64,000 nt of DNA from MWEI01 sp964600235 (GCA_964600235.1 CAZRIV010000011.1:1-64000), one strand, 5' to 3'; numbered from the stretch's first letter, positions 8,112-17,290 are shown. Numbers and translations: made by a program. Notes: generated from the letters alone by a model not told the origin.

Positions 8112-9944
8112 ATGAGTGAAAGCAAAACCTATTCCTACCGTACAGTCATCAGCCCTCTGGAATTCATGACAAAGCTGCCGTCGATCCTCACGAGATTGCC
8201 CTCCATTGCGTACAATGCCGTCAAGGGCCTCAGGATGCTTTCTTCAAGCGCCAACGTGACCTGGGGAACGGTCCTGGAAGACATTGCGGCCAGATTCCCG
8301 GACAATCCGGCCGTGAAGTCACCCGACGGCATGCTGACCTACTCTGAGCTGAACAGCAGGGCCAACCAGTACGCGCATCTGCTGCTCTCCAAAAAGGTGG
8401 GGCAGGGCGACGTGGTGGCGGTATGCATGGAATCCAGGCCAGAGCTTCTCACGCTCTACTGTGCATGCACCAAGATCGGGGCGGTCTGCGCCATGGTCAA
8501 CACGAACCAGAGGGGCGAGTCCCTGGTACACAGCTTCAACATCAACAAGGGCAAGGTCATCGTCATCGGTGAGGAATGCCTGGACTTCTTCAACGAGGCA
8601 AAGGCCGACATAGACCTCGACGGTTCGCTGCTCTACACCATGAAGGATACGGGCGCGTCCCTGGCGCCCGGGATGGAGGAGATTTCGTCCCTGGCCGCAG
8701 CTATGCCCGGGCACAACCCCGCCACGACCCCAGCGGTGCCCGCCAGATCCGCGGCCGCCTATGTCTACACCTCGGGCACCACCGGGCTTCCCAAGGCCGC
8801 GGTGATCATCAACAAGCGGATCATAAGCGCCCTGTTCTGGTGGGGCAAGGTGGTGAACCAGATACGGCCGGAGGACACGGTGTACGTGCCCCTGCCCTTC
8901 TTCCACACCAATGCGCTCACCGTGGGCTGGCCTGCGGCACTCTACAACGGCGCTGCGGTCGCACTGCGGAGAAGGTTCAGCGCCAGAGAGTTCCTTTTCG
9001 ACGTGCGGCAGTTCCATGTGACCCATTTCGTCTACGTCGGCGAGGTCTGCCGGTACATCATGGCGCAGCCCGCGAAGGCCGACGATCACCAGAACCCCCT
9101 GCGCGAGATCATGGGAAACGGGCTCAGGCCGGACATCTGGGAGTCCTTCAAGAAGAGGTTCGGCATCGAGCGTGTCCATGAGTTCTACGGGGCCGCCGAG
9201 GGAGTGGGGGTGTTCACCAACCTCTTTGATTTCGACAATACCGTGGGAACCAGCCTGACGCCCTATGCCCTCGTACTCTACGATACGGAGAACGACGCAC
9301 CGGAGAAAGACGAGAAGGGCTTCCTGAAGCGTGTGAAACCTGGCGAAGCGGGACTCCTCATCATGGAGATCTCCGAAAAGACACCGTTTGCCGGGTACTC
9401 GGACAAGAAGAAGACCGAGGAGAAGATCATCCATGGCGCTTTCAAGAAGGGGGACCTCTGGTTCAATACCGGCGACATGCTCAGGGACATGGGCTTCCGG
9501 CACGCGCAGTTCGTGGACCGCCTGGGCGACACGTTCCGCTGGAAGGGCGAGAACGTGGCAACCATGGAGGTCGAGAAGGCCCTGGATTCCTTCCCCGGCA
9601 TCCAGGCATCGGCCGTGTACGGTGTCAGCATGCCCTCGGGCGACGGCAAGGCAGGGATGGCGTCCATCCTTCCCCAGGAGGGCCGCTCCATCGACCTCAA
9701 GACATTGACCGCCCACCTGAGATCATCGCTGCCCAAGTACGCGGTGCCGCTGTTCATCCGCTTCATCGGCGATTTCGAAATGACCGCGACCCACAAGATC
9801 AAGAAGACCCGGTTCAGGAAGGAAGGCTATGACCCTGCCCTCGTAAAGGAGGAACTCTATGCGCTCCTTCCCGGCAGCGATACGTATGTGCCCGTGGAGG
9901 ATGCCCTGTACCGGGAGATCATGGCGGGGAAATACAGCTTCTAA
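8112..9944 (+). CDS. FATP/ACSVL-type fatty acyl-CoA synthetase
   Basis: The start at 8112 is chosen because GAGGAGG ends nine bases upstream; an earlier in-frame ATG at 8076 would add a histidine- and glutamate-rich leader. The product (610 residues) activates fatty acids to acyl-CoA through an acyl-adenylate. The AMP-binding P-loop YTSGTTGLPKAA near 217 is the form seen in fatty acid transport proteins and very-long-chain acyl-CoA synthetases. Other hallmarks are FYGAAEGVG near 358, NTGDMLRDMGFRH near 455, FRWKGENVATMEVE near 475 and a C-terminal THKIKKTRFRKEG holding the likely catalytic lysine. It supplies substrate for the dehydrogenases nearby. A hairpin follows the stop codon. Confidence 0.88.
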   Translation: MSESKTYSYRTVISPLEFMTKLPSILTRLPSIAYNAVKGLRMLSSSANVTWGTVLEDIAARFPDNPAVKSPDGMLTYSELNSRANQYAHLLLSKKVGQGDVVAVCMESRPELLTLYCACTKIGAVCAMVNTNQRGESLVHSFNINKGKVIVIGEECLDFFNEAKADIDLDGSLLYTMKDTGASLAPGMEEISSLAAAMPGHNPATTPAVPARSAAAYVYTSGTTGLPKAAVIINKRIISALFWWGKVVNQIRPEDTVYVPLPFFHTNALTVGWPAALYNGAAVALRRRFSAREFLFDVRQFHVTHFVYVGEVCRYIMAQPAKADDHQNPLREIMGNGLRPDIWESFKKRFGIERVHEFYGAAEGVGVFTNLFDFDNTVGTSLTPYALVLYDTENDAPEKDEKGFLKRVKPGEAGLLIMEISEKTPFAGYSDKKKTEEKIIHGAFKKGDLWFNTGDMLRDMGFRHAQFVDRLGDTFRWKGENVATMEVEKALDSFPGIQASAVYGVSMPSGDGKAGMASILPQEGRSIDLKTLTAHLRSSLPKYAVPLFIRFIGDFEMTATHKIKKTRFRKEGYDPALVKEELYALLPGSDTYVPVEDALYREIMAGKYSF

Positions 9945-9958
9945 AGGGCAGTACAGTA

Positions 9959-9988
9959 GCGGCATTCCCGCTGAACAGGGGATGCCGC
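9959..9988 (+). terminator. Stem-loop after the FATP-type synthetase
   Basis: An 11-bp stem (9959-9969 with 9978-9988, one G-T wobble) lies 15 bases after the stop codon. No run of T follows, so termination is likely weak or factor-dependent. Confidence 0.45.
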
Positions 9989-10160
9989 CCTTACATCTTA
10001 TCTCAGGCTGAGGATCTTCAGAAATAACCGCAACCGATGTCATGCTTTTGATGTTGACCTGCGCACTGTGCGTTCATCGTGCTTTCCCGGCTTCCGGCTA
10101 AGGTTTGGGTCGTCATTTAAGGAACAGCCCCACAGGTTTATAGCAAGTCTTTTAATCGAC

Positions 10161-10214
10161 CTGTTCAGGGAGATGATTTCACCTGATATCAGGTGAAATC
10201 ATCTCCTTGAACAG
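10161..10214. repeat. 54-bp near-perfect palindrome
   Basis: From CTGTTCAGGGAG to CTCCTTGAACAG the sequence reads the same on both strands except for one transition, with the centre at 10187/10188 and no spacer. Such a sequence could extrude as a cruciform or form a long RNA hairpin. It lies between two tandem acyl-CoA ligase genes. It resembles, but is not the same as, the palindromes at 19929 and 23252; CTGTTCAGG/CCTGAACAG is shared with the latter. Confidence 0.85.
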
Positions 10215-10268
10215 GCTGATAAATTCTCCACTATCTGCCAAAATATTTCCCCTTGATTCCAAGGCAAA

Positions 10269-10309
10269 TATAATGCATATATTAGTATTGTAATACAAAC
10301 ATACAATAC
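10269..10309 (+). promoter_or_regulatory. Promoter -10 and dyad operator before the acyl-CoA ligase
   Basis: A perfect -10 TATAAT at 10269-10274 lacks a good -35. Just downstream GTATTGT (10285-10291) and ACAATAC (10303-10309) form a 7-bp inverted repeat with 11-bp spacing, overlapping the smaller palindrome GTATT-GT-AATAC (10285-10296). Its position over the predicted start region suggests a repressor site. Confidence 0.5.
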
Positions 10310-10327
10310 ACCCCCGGAGGGCTTGCC

Positions 10328-11950
10328 ATGATGGATTTCCCCCTGCTTCTGAGGACATTTCTGCTCCGCTCCGCCAAGTATTTCCCCAAGAAAGAGATCG
10401 TCTCGGTCTTCCCTGAATTCGTGCACCGGTATACCTATGCGGACTATTACAAGCGGGTCTGCCAGCTGGCGCATGCCCTGAAGTCACTCGGGATCAAGCG
10501 GGGAGACAAGGTGGCCAGCGTGGCGCTCAACGACCACAGGCACCTGGAGCTCTATTTCGGGGTGCCCTGCTACGGCGCGGTCCTTCACACGGTGAACTTC
10601 AGGCTGCCCCAGAACCACCTCGTCTACATCATCAACCACGCCGAAGACCAGGTGCTCTTCGTGGACGAAGACCTCCTGATCTTCGTGGAGATGGTCAAAG
10701 ACCAGCTCAAGAACATAAGGCATATCGTCGTGCTCTCTCACACGGGCAGGAAACCGGTCTCCAGCATGGAGAACCTCATCATGTACGACGAGCTCATAGC
10801 AGAGTTCCCCGAGGAATACGACTTCCCCACAGACCTCTCCGAGTGGGACCCGGCCATGATCTGCTACACCTCGGCCACCACGGGTGACCCCAAGGGCGTG
10901 GTCTACTCCCACCGGGCCATCATCCTGCACACCTTTGCCGTTGCCCTCACCTTTAATGCCAGCGAGGCGGACTGCACGCTGCACATCGTGCCCATGTTCC
11001 ATGCGAACGCCTGGTGCGGGCCTTTTGCCGCGGTCGGGGCGGGATGCAAACAGGTTTTGCCGGGTCGAGAGGTGATCAACATGGAGAAGCTCTGCAGGAC
11101 CATTGCGGAAGAAAAGGTCACCTTCACCGCCGGTGTACCCACCATCTGGCTGCTCCTGTACGACTACCTCGAAAAGGGCGGCTGGCACGACTTCAGCTCG
11201 CTCAAGACCATTGCCAGCGGCGGGGCCGCCATCCCGAGGAAGCTTTTAATCGACCTGAACGAGAAATACAACTTCCCCATCAAGCAGGCCTACGGCTCCA
11301 CCGAGACCACCCCGCTGGTCACGGCCGCCATCCCCAAGAGCTACATGAAGGACTGGGACGCCGAGAGACTCTATGACATGAAGACGAGCATAGGCCTCTT
11401 GGCCATCGGGCTCGAGATGAAGATCGTGAACGATTCGGGTGCCGAGGTGAAAATGGACGGCAAGGAATGGGGAGAGATCTGCCTTAGAGGCCCCTGGATC
11501 GCCAATGAATACTACAAGGACCCGGAGCGCTCCAGGGAGACCTTCGGCGACGGATGGTACCACACGGGCGACGTGGCCACCATCGACGATGAAGGTTATG
11601 TGCGCCTGGTGGACCGCAAGAAGGACCTGGTCAAGAGCGCGGGCGAGTGGATCTCATCGGTGGACCTGGAAAACCTTATCATGGCGCACCCCAAGGTCAT
11701 GGAGGCGGCCATCATCGGCGTTCCGCACCCCAAATGGCAGGAGCGGCCTCTGGCCTGTGTGGCGGCCTCCCCGGGGCAGAAGGTGGATTCAGATGAACTG
11801 AAGGACTTCCTCAGGGACAAGGTCAAGGCGGCCTGGTGGATCCCCGACGAGTTCATATTCCTGGCCGAGATCCCCAAGACGAGTGTTGGAAAATTCAACA
11901 AGCGCGAGCTCAGAAGGCTTTATGCAGAGGGTTCGCTGAAATCATTGTAG
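10328..11950 (+). CDS. Fatty acyl-CoA ligase (FadD/DmdB-like)
   Basis: This 540-residue AMP-forming acyl-CoA synthetase starts 7 bases after GGAGG; a second ATG at 10331 is equally close. The P-loop reads YTSATTGDPKGVVYSHR near 180, with alanine in place of the usual first glycine of SGTTG. The other core motifs are intact: AYGSTET near 320, GWYHTGDVATIDDEGY near 410, DRKKDLVKSAGEWIS near 430, and a C-terminal KTSVGKFNKRELR with the catalytic lysine. The family activates medium- to long-chain and some aromatic or sulfur-containing acids, so the substrate is open. It is followed after 30 bp by an acyl-CoA dehydrogenase and probably heads an operon with it. Confidence 0.88.
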   Translation: MMDFPLLLRTFLLRSAKYFPKKEIVSVFPEFVHRYTYADYYKRVCQLAHALKSLGIKRGDKVASVALNDHRHLELYFGVPCYGAVLHTVNFRLPQNHLVYIINHAEDQVLFVDEDLLIFVEMVKDQLKNIRHIVVLSHTGRKPVSSMENLIMYDELIAEFPEEYDFPTDLSEWDPAMICYTSATTGDPKGVVYSHRAIILHTFAVALTFNASEADCTLHIVPMFHANAWCGPFAAVGAGCKQVLPGREVINMEKLCRTIAEEKVTFTAGVPTIWLLLYDYLEKGGWHDFSSLKTIASGGAAIPRKLLIDLNEKYNFPIKQAYGSTETTPLVTAAIPKSYMKDWDAERLYDMKTSIGLLAIGLEMKIVNDSGAEVKMDGKEWGEICLRGPWIANEYYKDPERSRETFGDGWYHTGDVATIDDEGYVRLVDRKKDLVKSAGEWISSVDLENLIMAHPKVMEAAIIGVPHPKWQERPLACVAASPGQKVDSDELKDFLRDKVKAAWWIPDEFIFLAEIPKTSVGKFNKRELRRLYAEGSLKSL

Positions 11951-11980
11951 TGCTTTATCGCGCGTGTAAAGGAGACTGCC

Positions 11981-13132
11981 ATGTCATTGCTGGACAAATA
12001 CTACACCGGGGAACACCAGATCTTCCGGGAGTCGGTCAGGCGCTATTTCGAAAAGGAAGTGACGCCCCAGGTGGAGAAGTGGGAAACAGACGGGATCGTC
12101 CCCAAGGATGCCTGGAGAAAGTTCGGGGCCCAGGGGTTCCTCTGCCCATGGCTGCCCGAAGAGTACGGCGGCTCGGGCGCCGACTTCCTCTACTCGTACA
12201 TCATTGCCGAGGAGATGGCGAGCACCCACTGCAGCGGGTTCCTGGTACACCTCCATTCGGACATCATCGTTCCCTACATCTTCACCTATGGCAACGATGA
12301 GCAGAAAAAGAAGTGGCTGCCCGGCTGCGCCACCGGCGACATCATCACCGCGGTGGCCATGACCGAGCCTGGCACGGGCTCCGACCTGGCCGCCATCCGC
12401 ACCACTGCGGTCAGAGACGGCGATTCCTATATCATCAACGGCCAGAAGACATTCATCTCCAACGGGCTGAACTGCGACCTGGTCATCGTGGCCGCCAGGA
12501 CCGATCTGAACGCCGCCTCGCCGTACGAGGGCATGTCGCTGATCGTGGTGGAAGACGGCACGCCCGGGTTCGAAAAGGGCAGGAAGCTCGAAAAGATCGG
12601 CATGCATTCCCAGGACACCGCAGAGATGGCCTTCGTGGACTGCCGGGTGCCGGCATCGAACCTGCTGGGGCCCGAGGGCCAGGGCTTCTATTTCCTCATG
12701 GAAAAGCTCCAGCAGGAACGGCTCGTGTGCGCCATGGGCTCCCAGGTGGCCGCCGAGGAGGCGCTGCGCCTGACCATAGAATACACCAAGACCCGGGAGG
12801 CCTTCGGCAGGCCCATCAGCCGCTTCCAGTACATCTCCTTCGAACTCGCCAAGATGGCCACCGAGGTGGAGGTGGGCAGGGCCTTTGTGGAAAGCCTCCT
12901 CATCGACCACCTGGAAGGCAGGAGGGACATCAAGAAGGCCTCCATGGCCAAGTACTGGGTCTGCGAGATGCTCAACAGGGTGGTCGCACAATGCGTCCAG
13001 TTCCACGGCGGGTATGGATACATGGAGGAATACCCCATTGCCCGCATGTTCCGCGATGCCAGGGTACAGACCATCTACGCAGGGACGTCCGAGATCATGC
13101 TGCTCATCATCTCCAGGCAGCTGGGGCTCTAA
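11981..13132 (+). CDS. Acyl-CoA dehydrogenase, long-chain/isovaleryl-like active site
   Basis: The protein (383 residues, typical family length) starts after a good AAAGGAGA. Core motifs are AMTEPGTGSDL near 126, the RKAFG-like TREAFGRPIS near 268 and HGGYGYMEEYP near 345. At the medium-chain enzyme's catalytic position the motif reads IYAGTSE, with Ala367 instead of glutamate. Glu246, in the helix QQERLVCAMGS, is at the alternative catalytic-base position known from long-chain and isovaleryl-CoA dehydrogenases. It probably shares a transcript with the acyl-CoA ligase 30 bp upstream. A 164-bp gap separates it from the thiolase. No ETF genes are in the window. Confidence 0.9.
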   Translation: MSLLDKYYTGEHQIFRESVRRYFEKEVTPQVEKWETDGIVPKDAWRKFGAQGFLCPWLPEEYGGSGADFLYSYIIAEEMASTHCSGFLVHLHSDIIVPYIFTYGNDEQKKKWLPGCATGDIITAVAMTEPGTGSDLAAIRTTAVRDGDSYIINGQKTFISNGLNCDLVIVAARTDLNAASPYEGMSLIVVEDGTPGFEKGRKLEKIGMHSQDTAEMAFVDCRVPASNLLGPEGQGFYFLMEKLQQERLVCAMGSQVAAEEALRLTIEYTKTREAFGRPISRFQYISFELAKMATEVEVGRAFVESLLIDHLEGRRDIKKASMAKYWVCEMLNRVVAQCVQFHGGYGYMEEYPIARMFRDARVQTIYAGTSEIMLLIISRQLGL

Positions 13133-13296
13133 GAGAAGAGGTGGCGGCTTGAGGAGGTATCGGGCCCTTAATTTTATTGCCGGTGAGGAGACCAACGGCT
13201 CTTATGCGTGCAATCTTGCATGGGGCATGCGTAGAAGCCGGTTTCCATTGTTTTGCGGGGGAGAACATACCAAGATCATGAGATTGTGGAGGGAGT

Positions 13297-14616
13297 ATGG
13301 CAAAAAAGGATGAAAAATCATTATGCAGGGTTGCGGTCATCGACGGGTGCCGTGTGCCGTTCCAGCGTTCTGGGACCGGCTACTATGACCTCATGGCCTG
13401 GCAGCTCGGCAGTTTTGCCCTGAAAGGTCTTCTCGACAGGACCGGTGTTTCGCCGACGGTCATCGATCATGTCCTTATGGGGTGCGTGGCCACCGATATC
13501 GCCACCACCAACGTGGCCAGGGAAGTGGCGCTTGGTGCGGGACTGCCCAAATCGGTACCGGCGCACACCTGCACCATCGCATGCGTCTCCGCCAATGCCG
13601 CCTTCATCAACGGGGCCAACCTCATCCAGACGGGAAACGCCGATGTGGTGATCGCCGGCGGCGTGGAGAGCTTCTCCGATGCCGACATCAAGGTATCCAA
13701 GCGCTACCGGAGGTTTATCCTGGACGTGACCATGTACCACAAACCCAAGAGCTTCGGGGGGCTGCTCAAGCATTTGAAGAAGATGAGGCCTCTCGACTTC
13801 CTGGTCCCGGAGAAGCCCGCCGTGTCCGAATACTCCACAGGCCTGCTCATGGGGCAGACAGCGGAGATCCTGGCCAAGCGACTCGGAATTTCCCGCCAGG
13901 AGCAGGACGAGTATGCGGTGCTCTCTCACCAGCGGGCATCCAAGGCCGAAGAGACCGGCGTCCTGAAGAAGGAGATCGTGCCCGTGGTCTCTCCCGGCAA
14001 GGACAAGGCTGTCTCACTCGACAACGGGCCGCGCAAGGAGACCACCCTGGAGAAGATCAGCACACTCAAGGGCTCCTTTGACAAGAAGTACGGCACGGTG
14101 ACCGCCGCGAATTCGTCGTTCCTCACCGATGGAGGTGCGGCCGTGCTCCTCATGAGCGAGGCCAAGGCGAAAGAGCTGGGCCTTACGCCCAAGGCATTTC
14201 TCAAGTCATATGCCTACACCGGCCAGGACCTGGTGGAGGAGCTCCTCCTGGGCCCGGCCTTCTCCATCCCCATTGCACTGAAAAAGGCTGGCATACGCCT
14301 TAAGGATATCGGCGTGCTCGAGATCCATGAGGCCTTTGCCTCCCAGATGATCGGGAACGCCAGGTGTCTGGCCTCAAAGCAGTTCGCACAGGAGAAGCTC
14401 GGTCTTTCACAGGCTGTGGGTGAGATCGATTTCGACAGGCTGAACATATACGGCGGGTCGCTCTCGCTGGGGCATCCCTTCGGCGCCACGGGCGGCAGGC
14501 TCATCACCACCTGCGTCAACCGGATGATCGACGAAGGCCAGCCCTTCGGCGTCGTGGCCGGCTGCGGGGCAGGGGCACTGGGGAACGCCATAATCTTCGA
14601 ATCGGCGAATGCGTGA
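13297..14616 (+). CDS. fadI: Thiolase (acetyl-CoA C-acyltransferase, FadA/FadI type)
   Basis: This thiolase of 439 residues cleaves 3-ketoacyl-CoA to acetyl-CoA and a shortened acyl-CoA. The nucleophile is Cys96 in TCTIACVSAN; the C-terminal catalytic motifs are GGSLSLGHPFGATGGR (His) and GCGAGALGNA (Cys), with the conserved HEAF segment near 350. Its length and inserted loop fit the FadI or trifunctional-enzyme beta subunit better than short biosynthetic acetoacetyl-CoA thiolases. GGAGGGAGT directly precedes the ATG. The stop lies 20 bp before the start of the bifunctional alpha subunit, so the two are co-transcribed and probably form a complex. The symbol is assigned by family resemblance. 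Confidence 0.9.
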   Translation: MAKKDEKSLCRVAVIDGCRVPFQRSGTGYYDLMAWQLGSFALKGLLDRTGVSPTVIDHVLMGCVATDIATTNVAREVALGAGLPKSVPAHTCTIACVSANAAFINGANLIQTGNADVVIAGGVESFSDADIKVSKRYRRFILDVTMYHKPKSFGGLLKHLKKMRPLDFLVPEKPAVSEYSTGLLMGQTAEILAKRLGISRQEQDEYAVLSHQRASKAEETGVLKKEIVPVVSPGKDKAVSLDNGPRKETTLEKISTLKGSFDKKYGTVTAANSSFLTDGGAAVLLMSEAKAKELGLTPKAFLKSYAYTGQDLVEELLLGPAFSIPIALKKAGIRLKDIGVLEIHEAFASQMIGNARCLASKQFAQEKLGLSQAVGEIDFDRLNIYGGSLSLGHPFGATGGRLITTCVNRMIDEGQPFGVVAGCGAGALGNAIIFESANA

Positions 14617-14636
14617 AAAGAGGGAGGCTTGCCAGC

Positions 14637-16817
14637 ATGAAAAATCTGACAACTGAAAAGAACGACAAAGGGATCTTGACAGTCACCATCGACTGCCCTG
14701 ATTCCAAGGTGAACAAGGTGTCAAGCGGGCTCCTCGCAGAGATATCCGGCCTGCTCGACGGCATGGAAAAGGACACATCGGTGAAGGGTCTGGTGATCCT
14801 GAGCGGAAAGGACGACAACTTCGTGGTGGGCGCGGATGTGGACGAGCTCAGCGCCATGACCTCCAGGGAGGAGGTCATCACCTACATCACCAAGGCACAT
14901 GATGTCCTGAGAAGGATCGAGGCCCTGCCGTATCCGGTTGTGTGCGGCATCCACGGAAACTGCCTGGGCGGAGGCCTGGAACTGGCCCTGGTGGCCGACT
15001 ACCGCATCGCCACCGATTCGCCCAAGACCTCTCTCGGCCTGCCCGAGGTGCAGCTGGGGCTCATCCCGGCAGCAGGCGGGACCCAGCGCCTTCCCCGGCT
15101 CATCGGGCTGCAGAATGCGCTGCCCCTCATGCTCACGGGAAGAAACCTCAGGGCCAAAAAAGCCCTCAAGATCGGCCTCGTGGACGAAGTGGTGATGTCC
15201 CATGGCATGAAGAACGCTGCCGTCAGCAAGGCCTCAGAGCTGGCCGCGGGAAAGGCCCCGACGGCCAAGAAGAAGCAGAGCCTGCAGCAGAGAATCATGG
15301 ACGCCACGCTGAAGCGGTTTCTCGACGAGACGCCCATGGGCCGCAGGGTGGTCTTCTCCAAGGCCAGGGAGCAGGTCCTCAGACAGACGCTGGGTCTCTA
15401 CCCCGCCGCGCTGGCCATCATCTCCTCAGTGGAATTCGGGCTGGAGCACGGGATAAAAAAGGGGCTGGAAAACGACATCCGGATCTTCGGTGAACTGGTC
15501 ATGGATGCAAAGTCCAAGGCACTCAGAAGCCTGTTCGACGGCATGACCGCCCTGAAAAAGAACCCATACAGGGATAAGGCATCCCAGGTGAAAAAGCTCG
15601 CTGTCATGGGAGCGGGGCTCATGGGCCACGGCATCGTCTCGGTGTCCACAGGCATCTGCGAGACGGTCCTGCTCAAGGACGTCTCATTGGACGCTGCGGC
15701 CAAGGGCATGAAGGAAATCTACAAGGGACTCGAGAAGAGGGCCCGCTCGGGCGGCATATCGAAATTCGACCGCGACGTCCAGTATGGCAGGATCATGGCC
15801 TGCGACGACTACAGGGAATTCCCCAGGACAGACCTGGTGATTGAGGCCGTGTTCGAAGACCTCGACCTCAAACGCAGGATACTTGCCGAGGTGGAAGCGG
15901 CAACCGGTGAGAAGACCATCTTTGCATCAAACACCTCGGCGCTGCCCATCACACTCATCGCCAAAGGCTGCAAAAGGCCCGAGAACGTGATCGGCATGCA
16001 CTACTTCTCGCCCGTGCCCAAGATGCCGCTTCTGGAGATCATCACCACCGACAGGACCGCTGACTGGGTCAGGGCCACGGCGCTGGAGTTCGGAATCCAG
16101 CAGGGCAAGACCTGCATCGTGGTGAAGGACTGCCCCGGCTTCTACACCACCCGCATCCTCATCCCCATGCTGAACGAGGCCATCAAGCTCATCGAGGAAG
16201 GCGCGGAGATCAAGTCCGTGGACATTGCCATGAAGCAGTTCGGCTACCCGGTGGGCCCCATCACCCTGGTCGACGAACTGGGCATCGACGTGGCGGCGCA
16301 CGTGGCCAAGGGCGAGGTGAAAAAGCTCTTCGAGGCCAGGGGGCTGAAGGCCTCTGACGGGTACACCAGGCTCTTTGAGCAGGGATACAAGGGAAGGAAG
16401 AACAAGAAAGGCTTCTATGTCTATGACGCGCCCAAGAAAAAGGGACTGCTGGGGTTCGTCAAAAAGAAAGGCGGCAAGCCGGTGAACATGGAGGTCTACG
16501 AGATCCTGGGTGGGGCCAGAAAGAACATTGCCGCCGAAGAGATCCAGAACCGCCTGGCATTTGCCATGATCAACGAGGCGGCGCTCTGCCTCCAGGAGGG
16601 CGTCCTCTCGTGCGCACGCGACGGCGACATCGGTGCGGTGTTCGGACTGGGCTTCCCGCCGTTTACGGGCGGACCCTTCAGGTATATCGATACCGTGGGC
16701 GTCAAGGCCGTCGTGGAGAAGATGAAGATGCTGGAAAAGAGCTACGGCTCGCTCTACAAGCCTGCGGATATCCTGGTGGACATGGCGAAGAAGAACAGGA
16801 AGTTCCACTCGTCATGA
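14637..16817 (+). CDS. fadJ: Bifunctional enoyl-CoA hydratase / 3-hydroxyacyl-CoA dehydrogenase
   Basis: The 726-residue fatty-acid oxidation alpha subunit has an N-terminal crotonase domain with the oxyanion-hole segment HGNCLGGGLELALVADYR near 105-122 and the catalytic-glutamate region LGLPEVQLGLIPAAGG near 131-146. A Rossmann dehydrogenase domain begins near 320 (VMGAGLMGHGIVS), with HYFSPVPKMPLLEI near 455 and two C-terminal 3HCDH helical domains. It performs the two central steps between the acyl-CoA dehydrogenases and the thiolase. The start at 14637 follows AGGGAGG; an overlapping GTG at 14613 is less likely. A hairpin from a repeat element begins 49 bp after the stop and could terminate the transcript. 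Confidence 0.92.
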   Translation: MKNLTTEKNDKGILTVTIDCPDSKVNKVSSGLLAEISGLLDGMEKDTSVKGLVILSGKDDNFVVGADVDELSAMTSREEVITYITKAHDVLRRIEALPYPVVCGIHGNCLGGGLELALVADYRIATDSPKTSLGLPEVQLGLIPAAGGTQRLPRLIGLQNALPLMLTGRNLRAKKALKIGLVDEVVMSHGMKNAAVSKASELAAGKAPTAKKKQSLQQRIMDATLKRFLDETPMGRRVVFSKAREQVLRQTLGLYPAALAIISSVEFGLEHGIKKGLENDIRIFGELVMDAKSKALRSLFDGMTALKKNPYRDKASQVKKLAVMGAGLMGHGIVSVSTGICETVLLKDVSLDAAAKGMKEIYKGLEKRARSGGISKFDRDVQYGRIMACDDYREFPRTDLVIEAVFEDLDLKRRILAEVEAATGEKTIFASNTSALPITLIAKGCKRPENVIGMHYFSPVPKMPLLEIITTDRTADWVRATALEFGIQQGKTCIVVKDCPGFYTTRILIPMLNEAIKLIEEGAEIKSVDIAMKQFGYPVGPITLVDELGIDVAAHVAKGEVKKLFEARGLKASDGYTRLFEQGYKGRKNKKGFYVYDAPKKKGLLGFVKKKGGKPVNMEVYEILGGARKNIAAEEIQNRLAFAMINEAALCLQEGVLSCARDGDIGAVFGLGFPPFTGGPFRYIDTVGVKAVVEKMKMLEKSYGSLYKPADILVDMAKKNRKFHSS

Positions 16818-16865
16818 GCGGCTTAAGCATAAGACTGGTGATGATCTGAATGGCCTTTAAACAAG

Positions 16866-16984
16866 TCCGTTAAAAGCAGTGAGCTCGCAGCCTGGAGTGA
16901 TCGGTAAATTCAGCATTCCTCAAAGGCTGCGAGCTCACTGCTTTTAACGGATCAGTTTTTTAAATCCCTTGAACGCACAATCCA
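16866..16984 (+). repeat. Truncated copy of the 218-bp hairpin element (left end lost)
   Basis: The internal hairpin has perfect 28-bp arms (16866-16893 and 16924-16951) and is followed by TCAGTTTTTT and the right end TCCCTTGAACGCACAATCC, which stops at 16984. The left terminal repeat is missing; the sequence abuts the fadJ end. A full copy in the same orientation begins only 8 bp further on. Confidence 0.85.
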
Positions 16985-16991
16985 GGTCAAA

Positions 16992-17209
16992 CCCGGATTG
17001 TGCGTTTGAATGTATCCATACACAGCCGATACGCTTCTAAGAGTGCTTTAACTGATGATTCGCGGTGAACTGATTTGTCTTTGCCGGTCCGTTAAAACAG
17101 GTGATCTTAACGCCTTTGATGAATGCATAATTCATCGGTCATTTTAGGGCTTTAAGATCACCTGTTTTAACGAAAAATGTTTTAGAATCCCTTCAAATGC
17201 ACAATCCGG
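16992..17209 (+). repeat. 218-bp hairpin element, full copy A
   Basis: It runs from left end CCCGGATTGTGCGTTTGAA to right end TTCAAATGCACAATCCGG. Internal arms at about 17088-17114 and 17147-17173 pair over 24 of about 26 positions, with a small nested hairpin GATGAAT/ATTCATC in the loop. By reading, the whole unit is identical to the copy at 30301-30518. It lies between the convergent fadJ-like and GntR genes. Confidence 0.92.
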
Positions 17210-17250
17210 ATTCAACGGGCCATAACCGGTCTCCTTATGGCCTTTACACA

Positions 17251-17290
17251 AGAGCCACCGTGACGGGCAAGAAAGTCACGGTGGCTCTTT
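17251..17290. terminator. Terminator between fadJ-like and GntR genes
   Basis: AGAGCCACCGTGAC (17251-17264) pairs perfectly with GTCACGGTGGCTCT (17275-17288), loop 10 bases, with a T tail on the plus strand. It sits 16 bp beyond the minus-strand GntR stop and may serve both convergent transcripts. Confidence 0.7.

Noticed and set aside
16866..17209. CRISPR-like array interpretation of the repeats
   Set aside because: Repeats are long inverted hairpins with no regular short repeat-spacer pattern and no cas genes are near.
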